This document shows positions 16,159 through 25,254 of a DNA stretch of 64,000 nucleotides, piece after piece. A model generated the notes under the pieces. The model searched no databases. It was given only the letters and a program-made list of their open reading frames with translations, and had not been told where the DNA came from. The translations under genes were made by a program, and so were the position numbers. How positions within the stretch are numbered: position 1 is the first letter of the stretch; each line of letters opens with the position of its first letter. The DNA lies in the NCBI RefSeq assembly GCF_000285535.1, contig NZ_HE610987.1, positions 553,775 to 617,774 of the forward strand, given 5' to 3'. Source of the stretch: Bacillus timonensis (lineage in GTDB: Bacteria; Bacillota; Bacilli; Bacillales; Bacillaceae_L).

Positions 16159-17220
16159 TCACAATGCGCGATATTTTTTCAACGCAAATACATTTAATAT
16201 AATAAAAATAGTAGCGAATATGACTAATGCTAAAAGGTCCAAACGTATATCAATGAATCCTAAGCCTTGATACATGACTCCCTTTAATGCATCTGCAGCA
16301 TAATAAATAGGCATGACTTTTGCAATAACTTGAAGCCAATCTGCCATTCCCTCAAGGGGAAAAATGCCTGAGAAGAATATTTGCGGAATAATGACAATCG
16401 GTATAAATTGAATCATTTGAAATTCCGAGGCAGCAAATGCAGATAGTAAAATGCCTAATGATAAGGCAACTAAAGCAAGCAATAAATTAATTAGAATGAC
16501 ATTCCATATTGAGCCTACTAATACAACATCTAATACATGAATGGTAAAGAACACAACAATTACTGTTTGAATGATAGCAAATACTCCAAAGCCAACTAGG
16601 TAGGCAGTTACAACTTCTCCCCTACGAATAGGTGTTGCCATCAATCTCTCTAGGGTACCTGATGTTCTCTCCTTCAACAATCCAATTCCTGAAATTAGAA
16701 ATACAAAAAAGAAGACAAAATAGCCAATTAAGATTGGACTAAGCACATCAAAAAATATAGTGTCACTATTTCCGTACACATAGTTTATGTCTAGATTGAC
16801 TTGAGGTAAATCACCAACTGTTGGTATCTGGTGTACCACTTTTTTCTGGAACTGCGAAGCAAATACTTGATTTACCTTCATTTGCAAGGCTTTGGCGGAA
16901 CTTGGGTCACTGTTTGCTAATGTTAGAATGAGCTTGTTGTTTTCCATTGCAAGTAACCCATCAAGCTTGTAATCTAGTATTGTTTGTTTAGGATTACTTG
17001 AGTGGTTGAATTCCTCAATTTGAATATCGACCTCTTTTAAGGCTGTGACCACTTTTTCATCAACCTTAACAACACCTAATGTAGGTTCTATAGAATCACC
17101 ATTAAACATAACGTACATAAGGGATAAGACTAATAGCGGCGCAACAAATAATAGAGCTAATGTCCGTTTATCTCGAAGCAGCTGCTGAAAGATTCTTTTT
17201 ATGAGGGCGATGATTCTCAT
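16159..17220 (-). CDS. ABC-2 type exporter permease
   Basis: A 353-residue membrane protein: one N-terminal helix (LALLFVAPLLVLSLMYVMF), a large extracytoplasmic loop of about 130 residues, then five to six helices. The signature segment GLLKERTSGTLERLMATPIRRGEVV is typical of ABC-2 permeases of the YhgE/LmrB drug or lipid-export kind. Its start overlaps the ATPase stop by 4 bases, showing tight coupling. The substrate is unknown. Confidence 0.88.
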   Translation of the reverse strand: MRIIALIKRIFQQLLRDKRTLALLFVAPLLVLSLMYVMFNGDSIEPTLGVVKVDEKVVTALKEVDIQIEEFNHSSNPKQTILDYKLDGLLAMENNKLILTLANSDPSSAKALQMKVNQVFASQFQKKVVHQIPTVGDLPQVNLDINYVYGNSDTIFFDVLSPILIGYFVFFFVFLISGIGLLKERTSGTLERLMATPIRRGEVVTAYLVGFGVFAIIQTVIVVFFTIHVLDVVLVGSIWNVILINLLLALVALSLGILLSAFAASEFQMIQFIPIVIIPQIFFSGIFPLEGMADWLQVIAKVMPIYYAADALKGVMYQGLGFIDIRLDLLALVIFATIFIILNVFALKKYRAL

Positions 17221-17942
17221 TGTCTACCCCTCCCCGCATGTAAAAATACTTCATCAAAATTACTTGCATGATATGTTTCTTTTAATTCTGTTGGCGTACC
17301 TCTTGTTAAAATACGGCCATCCCGGACCATTGTGATATAATCACAGCGTTCCGCCTCTTCCATAACATGTGTCGTGATAATGATCGTTTTGCCTTCTTCC
17401 TTTTTCAAGCGGATTAATTCATTCCAAATAGTTAGCCTTAGCTCGGGGTCAATGCCCACTGTTGGTTCATCTAAAATGAGCATTTTCGGGTTTTGAATTA
17501 AGGCGATAGCTAATGACAAACGGCGTTTCATCCCAGCAGAATAGGCTGATACCTTTTTATTTAAGTCCTCTGTTAGATTAACGAGTTGTGCTGTATATGC
17601 AATTCGTTCTTTTGTTTTACTTCGATTTAATTTATAAAGTGAAGCAAAAAATGCGAGGTTTTCCTTCCCAGTTAACTCTGTATATAGTGCATCTGATTGG
17701 GCCATATACCCAATATCCTGCAACAACTCCAAATTCGGCATTTTCTTTCCTAACACATGAATGGATCCATCGTCAGGTGAGTCCATCCCAACTATCATTT
17801 TCACCAATGTCGTTTTACCCGCTCCTGAAGGGCCAATAAATCCATAGATTGTTCCTTCCTCGATGGTAAGGTTGATTTCATTTAACACAACTTTTTTTCC
17901 AAAGCTTTTGCTAACCTTTTCAATTTCCACCGTATTGGTCAT
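17217..17942 (-). CDS. ABC exporter ATP-binding protein
   Basis: A 241-residue ATPase with Walker A GPSGAGKTT, signature SAGMKRRLSLAIAL, Walker B MLILDEPTVGIDP and the switch His in IITTHVMEEA. First gene of the ATPase-permease-TetR operon. The ribosome site AAGGGAGG precedes ATG. The operators upstream imply repression by the TetR protein. Confidence 0.92.
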   Translation of the reverse strand: MTNTVEIEKVSKSFGKKVVLNEINLTIEEGTIYGFIGPSGAGKTTLVKMIVGMDSPDDGSIHVLGKKMPNLELLQDIGYMAQSDALYTELTGKENLAFFASLYKLNRSKTKERIAYTAQLVNLTEDLNKKVSAYSAGMKRRLSLAIALIQNPKMLILDEPTVGIDPELRLTIWNELIRLKKEEGKTIIITTHVMEEAERCDYITMVRDGRILTRGTPTELKETYHASNFDEVFLHAGRGRQ

Positions 17943-17998
17943 TAAAATACCTCCCTTTTACATTTAACCCCCACTAGGGAAATTCTGCTCAGAAAAAA

Positions 17999-18014
17999 GT
18001 GAGTGATTACTCAC
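17999..18014. promoter_or_regulatory. TetR operator 1
   Basis: GTGAGTGATTACTCAC, near-perfect palindrome 57 bases upstream of the ABC ATPase start; the same half-sites recur at 18050. Confidence 0.75.
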
Positions 18015-18049
18015 ATTATCCTTCCAATGTTTATATAAGTCAATATAAA

Positions 18050-18065
18050 GTGAGTATTCACTCAC
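18050..18065. promoter_or_regulatory. TetR operator 2
   Basis: GTGAGTATTCACTCAC shares the GTGAGT and ACTCAC halves with the site at 17999. Spacing between centres is about 51 bases, five helical turns. Confidence 0.75.
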
Positions 18066-18146
18066 GAAAATATTTTTAAAATTAGGATATATGAACAAGC
18101 ACTTTGTTCTTCTCGTTCATACGATGCATTGAAGGAGGTGACAACC

Positions 18147-18410
18147 ATGGACTTGCTACAATTTTTAAATGAAAATTATTATATGATGGTTCCCTTGTTA
18201 TGGGTTATTGGTTATTTCTTAAAACAAACTCCTTCCATTCCAAATTGGTCTATCACATGGATCTTATTAGGAGTTTCCTTAGTGGGGGGTGCCTTTTTCT
18301 TTGGGTTAACAGCAGAAGCTGTCTACAATGGAGTAATTGCAGCTGGCGTTGCAGTATTTGGGCATCAAATGGTTAAACAAACAGCAGTAGCAATGGAAGG
18401 AAAAAAATAA
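18147..18410 (+). CDS. Holin-like small membrane protein
   Basis: An 87-residue protein with three hydrophobic segments and a basic tail, resembling phage-type holins found as single chromosomal genes in Bacillus (MVPLLWVIGYFLKQTP; ITWILLGVSLVGGAFFFGL). The ATG at 18147 follows GGAGGTGACAACC. No phage genes are nearby, and no endolysin is adjacent, so lysis is not implied. Confidence 0.65.
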   Translation: MDLLQFLNENYYMMVPLLWVIGYFLKQTPSIPNWSITWILLGVSLVGGAFFFGLTAEAVYNGVIAAGVAVFGHQMVKQTAVAMEGKK

Positions 18411-18487
18411 CACTATCTCATGCATTTATTCAATTTATGAACGACTACTCTCACACTTGTAGCAAAAATAAATCTCCTCACACAAAT

Positions 18488-18511
18488 AACGCTTGGTTTT
18501 CCAAGCGTTTT
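18488..18511. terminator. Bidirectional terminator
   Basis: Stem AACGCTTGG/CCAAGCGTT with TTTT loop, between convergent genes. Confidence 0.75.
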
Positions 18512-18525
18512 CTAGTGAAATGGAA

Positions 18526-19242
18526 TTAGACTGTACACCTATATACTCTAAAGTTTAATTTATCCTTGTATTTACTTACAATTTGTTGATGCTGCTCAAG
18601 AATCTCATAATGCTTTTCATGTATTTGATTTGAAAGCATAAAATCATTGGTGTACATAACGTTCTGAGGAACAAAATGATGCTTGTGTTTTTCAACTGTC
18701 ACATGGCGAAAACCGTATTTTCGAAAATAATTACGCCAGTCCGACTCTGTTAATAAATCGGAAACGCCATAGAAATTACAAATAAACTGTTTTTCCTTAG
18801 CTGTAAAGGGAACTGGCTCAGCTGTCATCTCAATCGCTAATAGTACACCATTTGGTTTTAATACTCTTTTATACTCTGAGATGCTTACAGGTATATTTGT
18901 AAATGCTGTTACTGATTCAGAGAGAATAAAATCAAACACCTTATTTTTAAAAGGCAAATTTTCAGTCTGCCCTTTAACGACATTAATTGGTAAGTGCAAA
19001 GAGCGAAATCTTTGTTTCGCCTTTTCAACCATCACTTTATTGTTATCCAAGGCTGTAACATGACATTGATATTGCATAAAGATATATGCTGCTGTTTGTC
19101 CGGTCCCGCAGCCGACATCAAGAATTGCTGATTTTCGATTCACTTTTTCCCTTGCCAGTAGTTGTTTAGTAAGCTGTAAACCTCCAGGGTGAGCACCCCC
19201 AACCCCATATGTGGCTAGACTATCGAGATATGTGTAGTTCAT
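18526..19242 (-). CDS. Class I SAM-dependent methyltransferase
   Basis: A 238-residue enzyme. Motif I is ILDVGCGTGQTAAYI, followed by the acidic ALDNN at strand 2, FDFILSES (motif II) and LKPNGVLLAIEM (motif III). The N-terminus resembles small-molecule methyltransferases of the UbiE/YcgJ type. The substrate cannot be assigned. It precedes the YppG-like and glycine-rich genes on the same strand but with separate ribosome sites. Confidence 0.85.
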   Translation of the reverse strand: MNYTYLDSLATYGVGGAHPGGLQLTKQLLAREKVNRKSAILDVGCGTGQTAAYIFMQYQCHVTALDNNKVMVEKAKQRFRSLHLPINVVKGQTENLPFKNKVFDFILSESVTAFTNIPVSISEYKRVLKPNGVLLAIEMTAEPVPFTAKEKQFICNFYGVSDLLTESDWRNYFRKYGFRHVTVEKHKHHFVPQNVMYTNDFMLSNQIHEKHYEILEQHQQIVSKYKDKLNFRVYRCTV

Positions 19243-19260
19243 AAATAATCCACCTATTCT

Positions 19261-19488
19261 TTATTTTTTCAAAAACATGGATAGTAAGGGGGTCACTTGA
19301 CTATATATCTTTTTCATTTGTCCCGCAGTAGTAGAGATTTTATTAAAATCAAGCTTTCCATCGGTTGTTTGAAAGTGTGACATTAGACTCGAAATATTTG
19401 ATGGCTGAGAATTAGCGTAAGGCCTTTGTTGTCTGCCTACATTGTAAGGTCTGGAAGGAAAAGACCGTCTTGGTCGCCCGTAAACCAT
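19261..19488 (-). CDS. YppG family protein
   Basis: A 75-residue basic protein. The N-terminal half is rich in Arg, Pro, Tyr and Ser; the C-terminal half (SLMSHFQTTDGKLDFNKISTTAGQMKKIYSQVTPLLSMF) matches the YppG pattern. Ribosome site GGGGAGATGG. YppG-like proteins are restricted to spore formers; a spore-coat link is suspected but unproven. Confidence 0.7.
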   Translation of the reverse strand: MVYGRPRRSFPSRPYNVGRQQRPYANSQPSNISSLMSHFQTTDGKLDFNKISTTAGQMKKIYSQVTPLLSMFLKK

Positions 19489-19552
19489 TTTTCCATCTCC
19501 CCGCTTTCTTCGTTATTTCCTATTTATAAAGTTTTAATAGATACATTTATCA

Positions 19553-19596
19553 TTGAAGGACATTTCAGTCTCATTATGGTTTGAAGTGTCCTTCAA
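19553..19596. repeat. Inverted repeat, possible terminator
   Basis: TTGAAGGACATTTCA and TGAAGTGTCCTTCAA pair over 15 bases (one G-T) with a 14-base loop. There is no long T run, so termination is uncertain. It lies downstream of the 19631 gene. Confidence 0.5.
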
Positions 19597-19630
19597 CGTA
19601 ATTTATCAGTTGCATTTTACTATTAGTTAC

Positions 19631-19891
19631 CTACCACCAGAGTCCCCCTAGTAGGGTAATACCCACAATTGCACCGATAGCAAAACCAACTCCAAAACCA
19701 GCAAATCCCCCACCATAATAGCCATAGCCGAATCCACCAAGATTTCTTCGTGGACCCATTGGGCGGAGAAATACTCGGTCACCAGTTACACGATGAATAA
19801 CTCCACGATGGACTCTTCCATCCCGCAATCTTATTTCAACAGCTCTTCCTCTGTATCTATTACATAAAGAATGATAATATCCGACAGACAT
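19631..19891 (-). CDS. Small protein with beta-barrel-like N-terminus and Gly-rich membrane tail
   Basis: An 86-residue protein. Residues 1-50 (RGRAVEIRLRDGRVHRGVIHRVTGDRVFLRPM) look like an Sm/KOW-like beta barrel. Residues 51-86 are Gly/Tyr-rich and end in a hydrophobic helix (FGVGFAIGAIVGITLLGGLWW). Similar proteins occur in spore-forming Bacillus. The start at 19891 has GGGGGTGA at proper spacing. The function is unknown; membrane or spore-coat association is a guess. Confidence 0.65.
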   Translation of the reverse strand: MSVGYYHSLCNRYRGRAVEIRLRDGRVHRGVIHRVTGDRVFLRPMGPRRNLGGFGYGYYGGGFAGFGVGFAIGAIVGITLLGGLWW

Positions 19892-20104
19892 GATATTCAC
19901 CCCCAAACCCGTTAATAGAATTATCTTATGTTAGAATTTGAATTTCGCAGAGGTCAGATGTCCTAAGACAAGCGCGGAAATTTGTATAACGGTGAAAGTG
20001 GTAATGCAATATTTTGAATATGGCTATTAGTAGTACAGGTATACTTTGCATATTTTAAGAATCTAAACATAAATAATTGTATGGCTTACAAGGGAGGGGT
20101 AACA

Positions 20105-20542
20105 GTGCAGATTCGAAGAGCAACTTACGAAGAAACACAAAGAATACTCAGTCATTCTTTGGAGGTATTGAAAGAAGCCACGATGGGCCATGTTAAACAG
20201 AGGAGAAAAAAGGCATTAGAATTAATTACACCATTTCTATCCAATGGTGGATATTACTTGATTTGTCATGAAAATAATAGAGTTCTAGGCTGGATCGGAG
20301 TCGGTAGTTCAGTTGATATGAATACGGATGAAATGATTGGAATAATAACTGAATTATACGTCCTGCCCAATTATCGTAATAAAGGCATAGCTAAGACTCT
20401 ATGTAATGAGGCTTTCATCTATTTGAAAAGTGAAGGTTTGAATAAAGTTCAACTTAATGTATTTTCAGGAAACCGTGCCAAAAGTATATATGAAGAACTT
20501 GGTTTTAAAGAAGTTTCTACAGTCATGGAACGAAAAATTTAA
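20105..20542 (+). CDS. GNAT family N-acetyltransferase
   Basis: A 145-residue enzyme. The acetyl-CoA-binding motif A is ELYVLPNYRNKGIAKTLCNEA (core RNKGIA) and motif B is IYEELGFKEVS. The GTG at 20105 follows AAGGGAGGGG. The substrate is unknown. Confidence 0.88.
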   Translation: MQIRRATYEETQRILSHSLEVLKEATMGHVKQRRKKALELITPFLSNGGYYLICHENNRVLGWIGVGSSVDMNTDEMIGIITELYVLPNYRNKGIAKTLCNEAFIYLKSEGLNKVQLNVFSGNRAKSIYEELGFKEVSTVMERKI

Positions 20543-20617
20543 TCGTCATTTGATTAATAAAGTTTTCCAAATACAACACCTAAAATAGTTTGTGAAGTAC
20601 GGAATTAATCATCCAAA

Positions 20618-20651
20618 AAAGCGCTAATCCCTTATTCGGATTAACGCTTTC
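20618..20651. terminator. Bidirectional terminator
   Basis: Stem AGCGcTAATCC/GGATTAaCGCT with T-rich end, between convergent genes. Confidence 0.75.
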
Positions 20652-20667
20652 TTTCGTTCAATCATGT

Positions 20668-21084
20668 TTATTGATTTTTGTACCAGACGAACCAACCGTT
20701 TGCTTTACTTTTTGATACAAAGATTTGACCATCTGAAGCGATGTCACTTTTTCCTTCCCATCTAGGAAAATGCAATGTCACTAGCCATGACTTATCTGCG
20801 ACTTCTTGTCCACAGTAATTGGAAGACATTTGATATTCCTTCGCAACTTTTTCATCTAAAGGTTGCGCTGTAACAACTTCCCAATCAGAAAAATGATTTC
20901 CGTAATCACTTTCTCCAAATGTACGAGGAATAATGGTTTCTAATGCCTGAATGAGTTCATCTTTATTTTGTATAGAGGTATTCTCTAACTGACTCACATT
21001 CGGACATTCAACATTTGCTTGTGCTCCAACTTGGAATGGGAAAAAGATGACAAGAGTTAGCAGGGATACTACTAATTTTTTCAT
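20668..21084 (-). CDS. Secreted protein of unknown function
   Basis: A 138-residue protein. MKKLVVSLLTLVIFFPFQVGAQA is a clear Sec signal peptide, followed by a mature region with two cysteines (ECPN and YCGQ) that might pair. The start at 21084 has GAGGTGA 6 bases away; the longer ORF from 21129 would bury the signal. The family is not recognised. Confidence 0.7.
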   Translation of the reverse strand: MKKLVVSLLTLVIFFPFQVGAQANVECPNVSQLENTSIQNKDELIQALETIIPRTFGESDYGNHFSDWEVVTAQPLDEKVAKEYQMSSNYCGQEVADKSWLVTLHFPRWEGKSDIASDGQIFVSKSKANGWFVWYKNQ

Positions 21085-21148
21085 ATTATTCACCTCAGGT
21101 AGTAATATCCCAAATATTTCATCTTTCATTCATTTTTTTCCATCTTTT

Positions 21149-22207
21149 TTACTTTGCTTCGTTCTCAGCTTCCCATTTTGCGACTTCTTCCCTGACACGC
21201 GGTGCTACTTCTTTTCCTAATAGTTCAATTGAACGCATAACATCTTCATGTGGCATTGTTCCAACTGGGCAATGCAGCATAAAACGGGTAATCCCTACAT
21301 TTTTTCGTAAGTCAATGATTTTATTGGCAACATACTCAGGATCACCAACATATAATGCACCTTCAAAACTTCGAGCAAAATCAAAACTTTCACGAGTATA
21401 AGGACCCCAACCACGCTCTTGTCCTAATTTACTCATTGCTTGCTGAGTTGATGGGAAGAACTTCTCAGCTGCTTCTTCCATCGTTTCACCTACAAATCCG
21501 TGGGAATGAGAGGCGACGGCTAATTTTGAAAAATCATGCCCCGCATGAGCAACAGCCCTCTTATATAGTTCAACTAGTGGTGCAAATTGAACCGGTCTAC
21601 CTCCGATAATCGCTAACACTAGTGGTAATCCTAAAAGACCTGCGCGAACGACTGATTCTTGATTTCCACCACTCCCAATCCAGATTGGTAAAGGATCCTG
21701 AACAGGTCTCGGGTAAATTCCTCTGTTGTTAATGGATGGTCTGTGCCTTCCTTGCCAGGTCACTTTCTCAGACTTTTGAATGTGAAGCAATAAATCTAAT
21801 TTTTCTTCAAAAAGCTCATCATAGTCTTTTAAATCATAGCCAAACAATGGAAAAGATTCGATAAAAGAACCTCTTCCAGCCATGATTTCCGCACGCCCAT
21901 TTGAAACAGCATCAAGTGTCGCAAAATCCTGAAACACACGGACCGGATCATCAGAAGAAAGCACGGTTACAGCACTTGTTAAACGGATTTTCTTTGTTTG
22001 TGGTGCTGCGGCTGCAAGAACCATAGCAGGTGCTGATGCAGCGTAATCCTCCCGGTGATGCTCCCCAACACCGAATACATCTAAGCCTACTTGATCGGCA
22101 AGAACAATTTCCTCTACAACTTCACGAATTCTTTGTGCATGACTGATGACCTCACCTGTACGAGGATCTGGTGTCGTTTCAACAAAAGTACTAATTCCTA
22201 TTTCCAA
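21149..22207 (-). CDS. LLM class flavin-dependent oxidoreductase
   Basis: A 352-residue luciferase-like monooxygenase-fold protein. Typical segments are GVGEHHREDYAASAPAMVLAAAA, LTSAVTVLSSDDPVRVFQDFATLD, and NGRAEIMAGRGSF, as in the MsnO8/LLM subfamily that uses FMNH2. TTG 22207 is chosen because GGGGGT lies 7 bases upstream; two upstream TTGs overlap that site. The substrate is unknown. Confidence 0.85.
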   Translation of the reverse strand: MEIGISTFVETTPDPRTGEVISHAQRIREVVEEIVLADQVGLDVFGVGEHHREDYAASAPAMVLAAAAPQTKKIRLTSAVTVLSSDDPVRVFQDFATLDAVSNGRAEIMAGRGSFIESFPLFGYDLKDYDELFEEKLDLLLHIQKSEKVTWQGRHRPSINNRGIYPRPVQDPLPIWIGSGGNQESVVRAGLLGLPLVLAIIGGRPVQFAPLVELYKRAVAHAGHDFSKLAVASHSHGFVGETMEEAAEKFFPSTQQAMSKLGQERGWGPYTRESFDFARSFEGALYVGDPEYVANKIIDLRKNVGITRFMLHCPVGTMPHEDVMRSIELLGKEVAPRVREEVAKWEAENEAK

Positions 22208-22475
22208 TGTCAATACCCCCAATTTTACATTTCTTTATTGAATCTATTTTTAAACTACCTTCATTATTTATGAATGTTGTTTTCGAAGCAAATTTTAGGA
22301 TTTGGAGGAACCATTGACACCCAATATGTTTCATCGAACCCTGAGATTCCATAATCAATAATCATAATATCTATTGAAATAGAATATTATGGTACAAATG
22401 TAAAACTTTTTACTATTTTTCACGTATAATATATATAATAGCTTCAGATATTAACTCTATTAGGAGTGATAAAAA

Positions 22476-22838
22476 ATGCAATTAGTTCCTGAAAAACTAC
22501 GCGAACCACTCTCACATTTCAAATTCAGCATATTTGAGACAGAATCTCTCAGCACATTTTTCTCAACCTTCAAACTTAAAAGCTATTTCCTACTTCTACT
22601 CTCACCTATTGGATTAGGAGCATCTGCATACCTTGCTCAAATGTCAATTGAAATTGGTTCAATCGGTGCCTCGTTCGGATTATTGTTACTAAGTCTATTA
22701 CTCTTACTACCTTGGTCACTTGTACCAATCACATTTCTATTTACCATGTTCCAACCAAAAACATGGCAACGCAAGCTATCTTGGGCTTATGTTGGTCTAC
22801 TCCTAATTTCTTATATTTATTGGTTAGTTTTCTTTTAA
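22476..22838 (+). CDS. Small membrane protein, unknown
   Basis: A 120-residue protein with three hydrophobic segments (residues 36-55, 65-90, 100-119). The ribosome site TAGGAGTGAT is good. A -10-like TATAAT lies about 50 bases upstream. No family is recognised. Confidence 0.65.
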   Translation: MQLVPEKLREPLSHFKFSIFETESLSTFFSTFKLKSYFLLLLSPIGLGASAYLAQMSIEIGSIGASFGLLLLSLLLLLPWSLVPITFLFTMFQPKTWQRKLSWAYVGLLLISYIYWLVFF

Positions 22839-22852
22839 AATCCGCGCTTTTC

Positions 22853-22886
22853 AAAAAAGTGGTTACCGCAATGGTAACCACTTTTA
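22853..22886. terminator. Bidirectional terminator
   Basis: Stem AAAGTGGTTACC/GGTAACCACTTT with a 5-base loop. Confidence 0.85.
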
Positions 22887-22894
22887 TTTAAACC

Positions 22895-23968
22895 TTATAA
22901 TTTTACAGTCCAGCCAAATACGTCTTCTTCCGTACCACTTTGGATGTTAGTAATTGTTTCATATAGCTTTTTAGAAAGGTCTCCAGTCTCACCATTATTA
23001 ATGACAAGTTTTTCATGATTGTAGAAAAGCTCACCAACTGGTGAAATAACCGCCGCTGTTCCTGTTCCAAAGACTTCTTCAAGTACGCCATTATTGTAGG
23101 CTTGTTGAATTTCATCAATGCAAATTCTTCTTTCTACTACAGGAACATTCCAGTGTTTTAAGAGTTCAATAATTGACTTACGCGTGATTCCGTCCAGAAT
23201 ACTACCGTTTAATGCAGGTGTGATTACTTCTCCATTAATTTTGAAGAAAATATTCATGCTTCCTACTTCTTCAATATATTTCTTCTCTTTGCCATCAAGC
23301 CATAATACTTGAGAATAGCCGTTTTCACTTGCAATTTCTGACGCTAATAAACTTGCAGCATAGTTCCCTGCTGTCTTTGCATCACCTGTTCCACCTGCAA
23401 CAGCACGAACAAATTGATTTTCTACAGCAATTTTCACGGGGTTGATACCTTCTTTATAATAAGTACCAACTGGGGATAAGATAATCATAAATTTATAGTT
23501 TTTAGCAGGGTTGACGCCAAGATGTGCTTCAGTAGCAATCATAAATGGTCGGATGTACAATGAAGTACCTGGATGATTTGGGACCCAGTCTCTATCGATT
23601 TCAATTAGCTTCTTCAAGGCATGTAGGGCAAATTCTTCATCAAACTGCGGCATGACTAAACGCTTATTAGACTTATTGAATCTTTTCATGTTTTGATCCG
23701 GTCTGAATAGTAAAATTTCCTCGTCCTTTGTACGATAGGCTTTTAGTCCTTCAAAAACAGATTGCCCATAATGAAATACAGTTGCAGCAGGATCCAAGAG
23801 AATTGGTTGATATGGTACAATTCGTGCATCGTGCCAACCCTTTCCTTCTGTATAATCCCATATAAACATATGATCAGAAAAATTTGTTCCAAACACCAAT
23901 TGGTCAAAAGGAGGAATTTCCTTTTTCTGAGTAGTAAGGGTGATATCAAGTGTAAAATCTGTCGTCAT
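22895..23968 (-). CDS. ilvE: Branched-chain amino acid aminotransferase
   Basis: A 357-residue class IV PLP aminotransferase very similar throughout to B. subtilis YbgE/YwaA. The hallmark segments are [26 protein letters not shown], the PLP-lysine region [14 protein letters not shown] with [22 protein letters not shown], and [13 protein letters not shown]. It makes Leu, Ile and Val from their keto acids, and runs the reverse reaction. The ATG at 23968 has a G-rich site (GGGAT) close by; a second in-frame ATG at 23986 lacks one. No T-box leader is visible. Confidence 0.93.
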   Translation of the reverse strand: MTTDFTLDITLTTQKKEIPPFDQLVFGTNFSDHMFIWDYTEGKGWHDARIVPYQPILLDPAATVFHYGQSVFEGLKAYRTKDEEILLFRPDQNMKRFNKSNKRLVMPQFDEEFALHALKKLIEIDRDWVPNHPGTSLYIRPFMIATEAHLGVNPAKNYKFMIILSPVGTYYKEGINPVKIAVENQFVRAVAGGTGDAKTAGNYAASLLASEIASENGYSQVLWLDGKEKKYIEEVGSMNIFFKINGEVITPALNGSILDGITRKSIIELLKHWNVPVVERRICIDEIQQAYNNGVLEEVFGTGTAAVISPVGELFYNHEKLVINNGETGDLSKKLYETITNIQSGTEEDVFGWTVKL

Positions 23969-24120
23969 GTTAATCCCAGCTTTCATTTAATATAAATCTT
24001 TAATAATCGAAATCTTATATTATTCTGATAATAATATCAACTATTTTATCACAATCTTGTGATAAATGGAGCATCCAACACTACAATATTTTAAATTCTC
24101 ATAGAAAATTTTTGGAAACT

Positions 24121-24152
24121 AAAAAACAGGCGACCGTTTTAGGACGCCTTTT
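24121..24152 (-). terminator. Terminator of oxidoreductase gene
   Basis: Minus-strand imperfect stem AGGCGtCC/GGtCGCCT followed by GTTTTTTAG. Confidence 0.65.
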
Positions 24153-24159
24153 ATACAAT

Positions 24160-25146
24160 CTATTTATTCGCATAATATTCCTTTACCAGTTCATCCATTA
24201 CCCAGTTTGTTCGTGCTCCAGACTCTCCCTTGCTTGGGCAAATTCCCTTTTCCCCAGTTAATTCGGCGACAATGGTTTCCACAAGTGGTTGATGTACGTG
24301 CTGTGGGCGTTCAAAGCTCCACTCATCTGTTCCTTTCTCGGTTGTTAACACGATTGGTTCGTTCCCGAAGGTAGAGAATGTAATTTTTCCTTTGCTTCCG
24401 ACAATTTCATTCACATCTTCATCTTGAAACGCGGTAAAACACCAATTTCCAACACCATGGATACCTGTTTCAAATAAATAGGTGCCGGTTACAATATCCT
24501 CTGCATCATAAATACTGCCTTGATTTGATGCAAAACCACGAACTTCTTTAATTGGCCCAAGCAAAAAATCTAAAATATCAAGAGTATGGCTTGCTAAATC
24601 AAAAAACAAACCTCCACCCGAAAGGTTAGGTTGTACACGCCATGGCAGATCATTTGAATCTTCAGTTGCTTTTCGGTATTGAGTAGTTGTTACAAAACGA
24701 ACATCCCCAACTGCTCCATTCTCAAGCAATTCTTTGACTTTCAAGAACCTCTCTTGTGCCCTGCGATAATAGGCTACATATAAAGGAACATTTGCTTCTT
24801 TACAAGCCTTAATCATTTCTAGGCATTCTTCATAATTCCGCCCCATTGGCTTTTCTACATAAACGGGCTTGCCTGCCTTCGCAGCCTTTAGTGTATACTC
24901 TTTATGGGATCCCGGTGGAGTCGCAATATAGATTGCGTCTACCTCTGGGTCTTGGATAAGCTCGTCCGCATTGTCATACCACTTCGGTACATGATGTCTT
25001 TGAGCGTAGTCTTTTGCCAATTCACCAGTTCTTCGCATCACCGCGACTAAATTCGAATTAGTGATTTTCTGAAATGCTGGCCCACTTTTCACTTCCGTTA
25101 CATTTCCACAGCCAATAATCCCCCAACGAACCTTTCCATATATCAT
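24160..25146 (-). CDS. Gfo/Idh/MocA family oxidoreductase
   Basis: A 328-residue NAD(P)-dependent dehydrogenase. The Rossmann motif is WGIIGCGNVTEV, the catalytic EKP motif is VYVEKPMG (about residue 98), and the C-terminal sheet domain follows (GGGLFFDLASHTLDILDFLLG, with the conserved His). The substrate is probably a sugar or polyol. The ribosome site GGGGAG precedes ATG. It stands alone. Confidence 0.9.
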   Translation of the reverse strand: MIYGKVRWGIIGCGNVTEVKSGPAFQKITNSNLVAVMRRTGELAKDYAQRHHVPKWYDNADELIQDPEVDAIYIATPPGSHKEYTLKAAKAGKPVYVEKPMGRNYEECLEMIKACKEANVPLYVAYYRRAQERFLKVKELLENGAVGDVRFVTTTQYRKATEDSNDLPWRVQPNLSGGGLFFDLASHTLDILDFLLGPIKEVRGFASNQGSIYDAEDIVTGTYLFETGIHGVGNWCFTAFQDEDVNEIVGSKGKITFSTFGNEPIVLTTEKGTDEWSFERPQHVHQPLVETIVAELTGEKGICPSKGESGARTNWVMDELVKEYYANK

Positions 25147-25254
25147 ATCCGAACTCCCCTTATCATTAATGTAGATAAATTATACCGCAAAAAGGCCAGT
25201 ATGCACAAAAAGGCCATTCGACAATCGACTTGGTCGAATAACCTGTATGTACTC

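Noticed and set aside
18147-18410. Prophage lysis gene
   Set aside because: Holin-like, but no endolysin, portal, capsid or integrase genes occur anywhere nearby.
23968-24160. T-box or CodY control of ilvE
   Set aside because: No T-box core or anti-terminator is visible. An AATTTTC-like stretch near 24105 only weakly resembles a CodY box and is not well placed.
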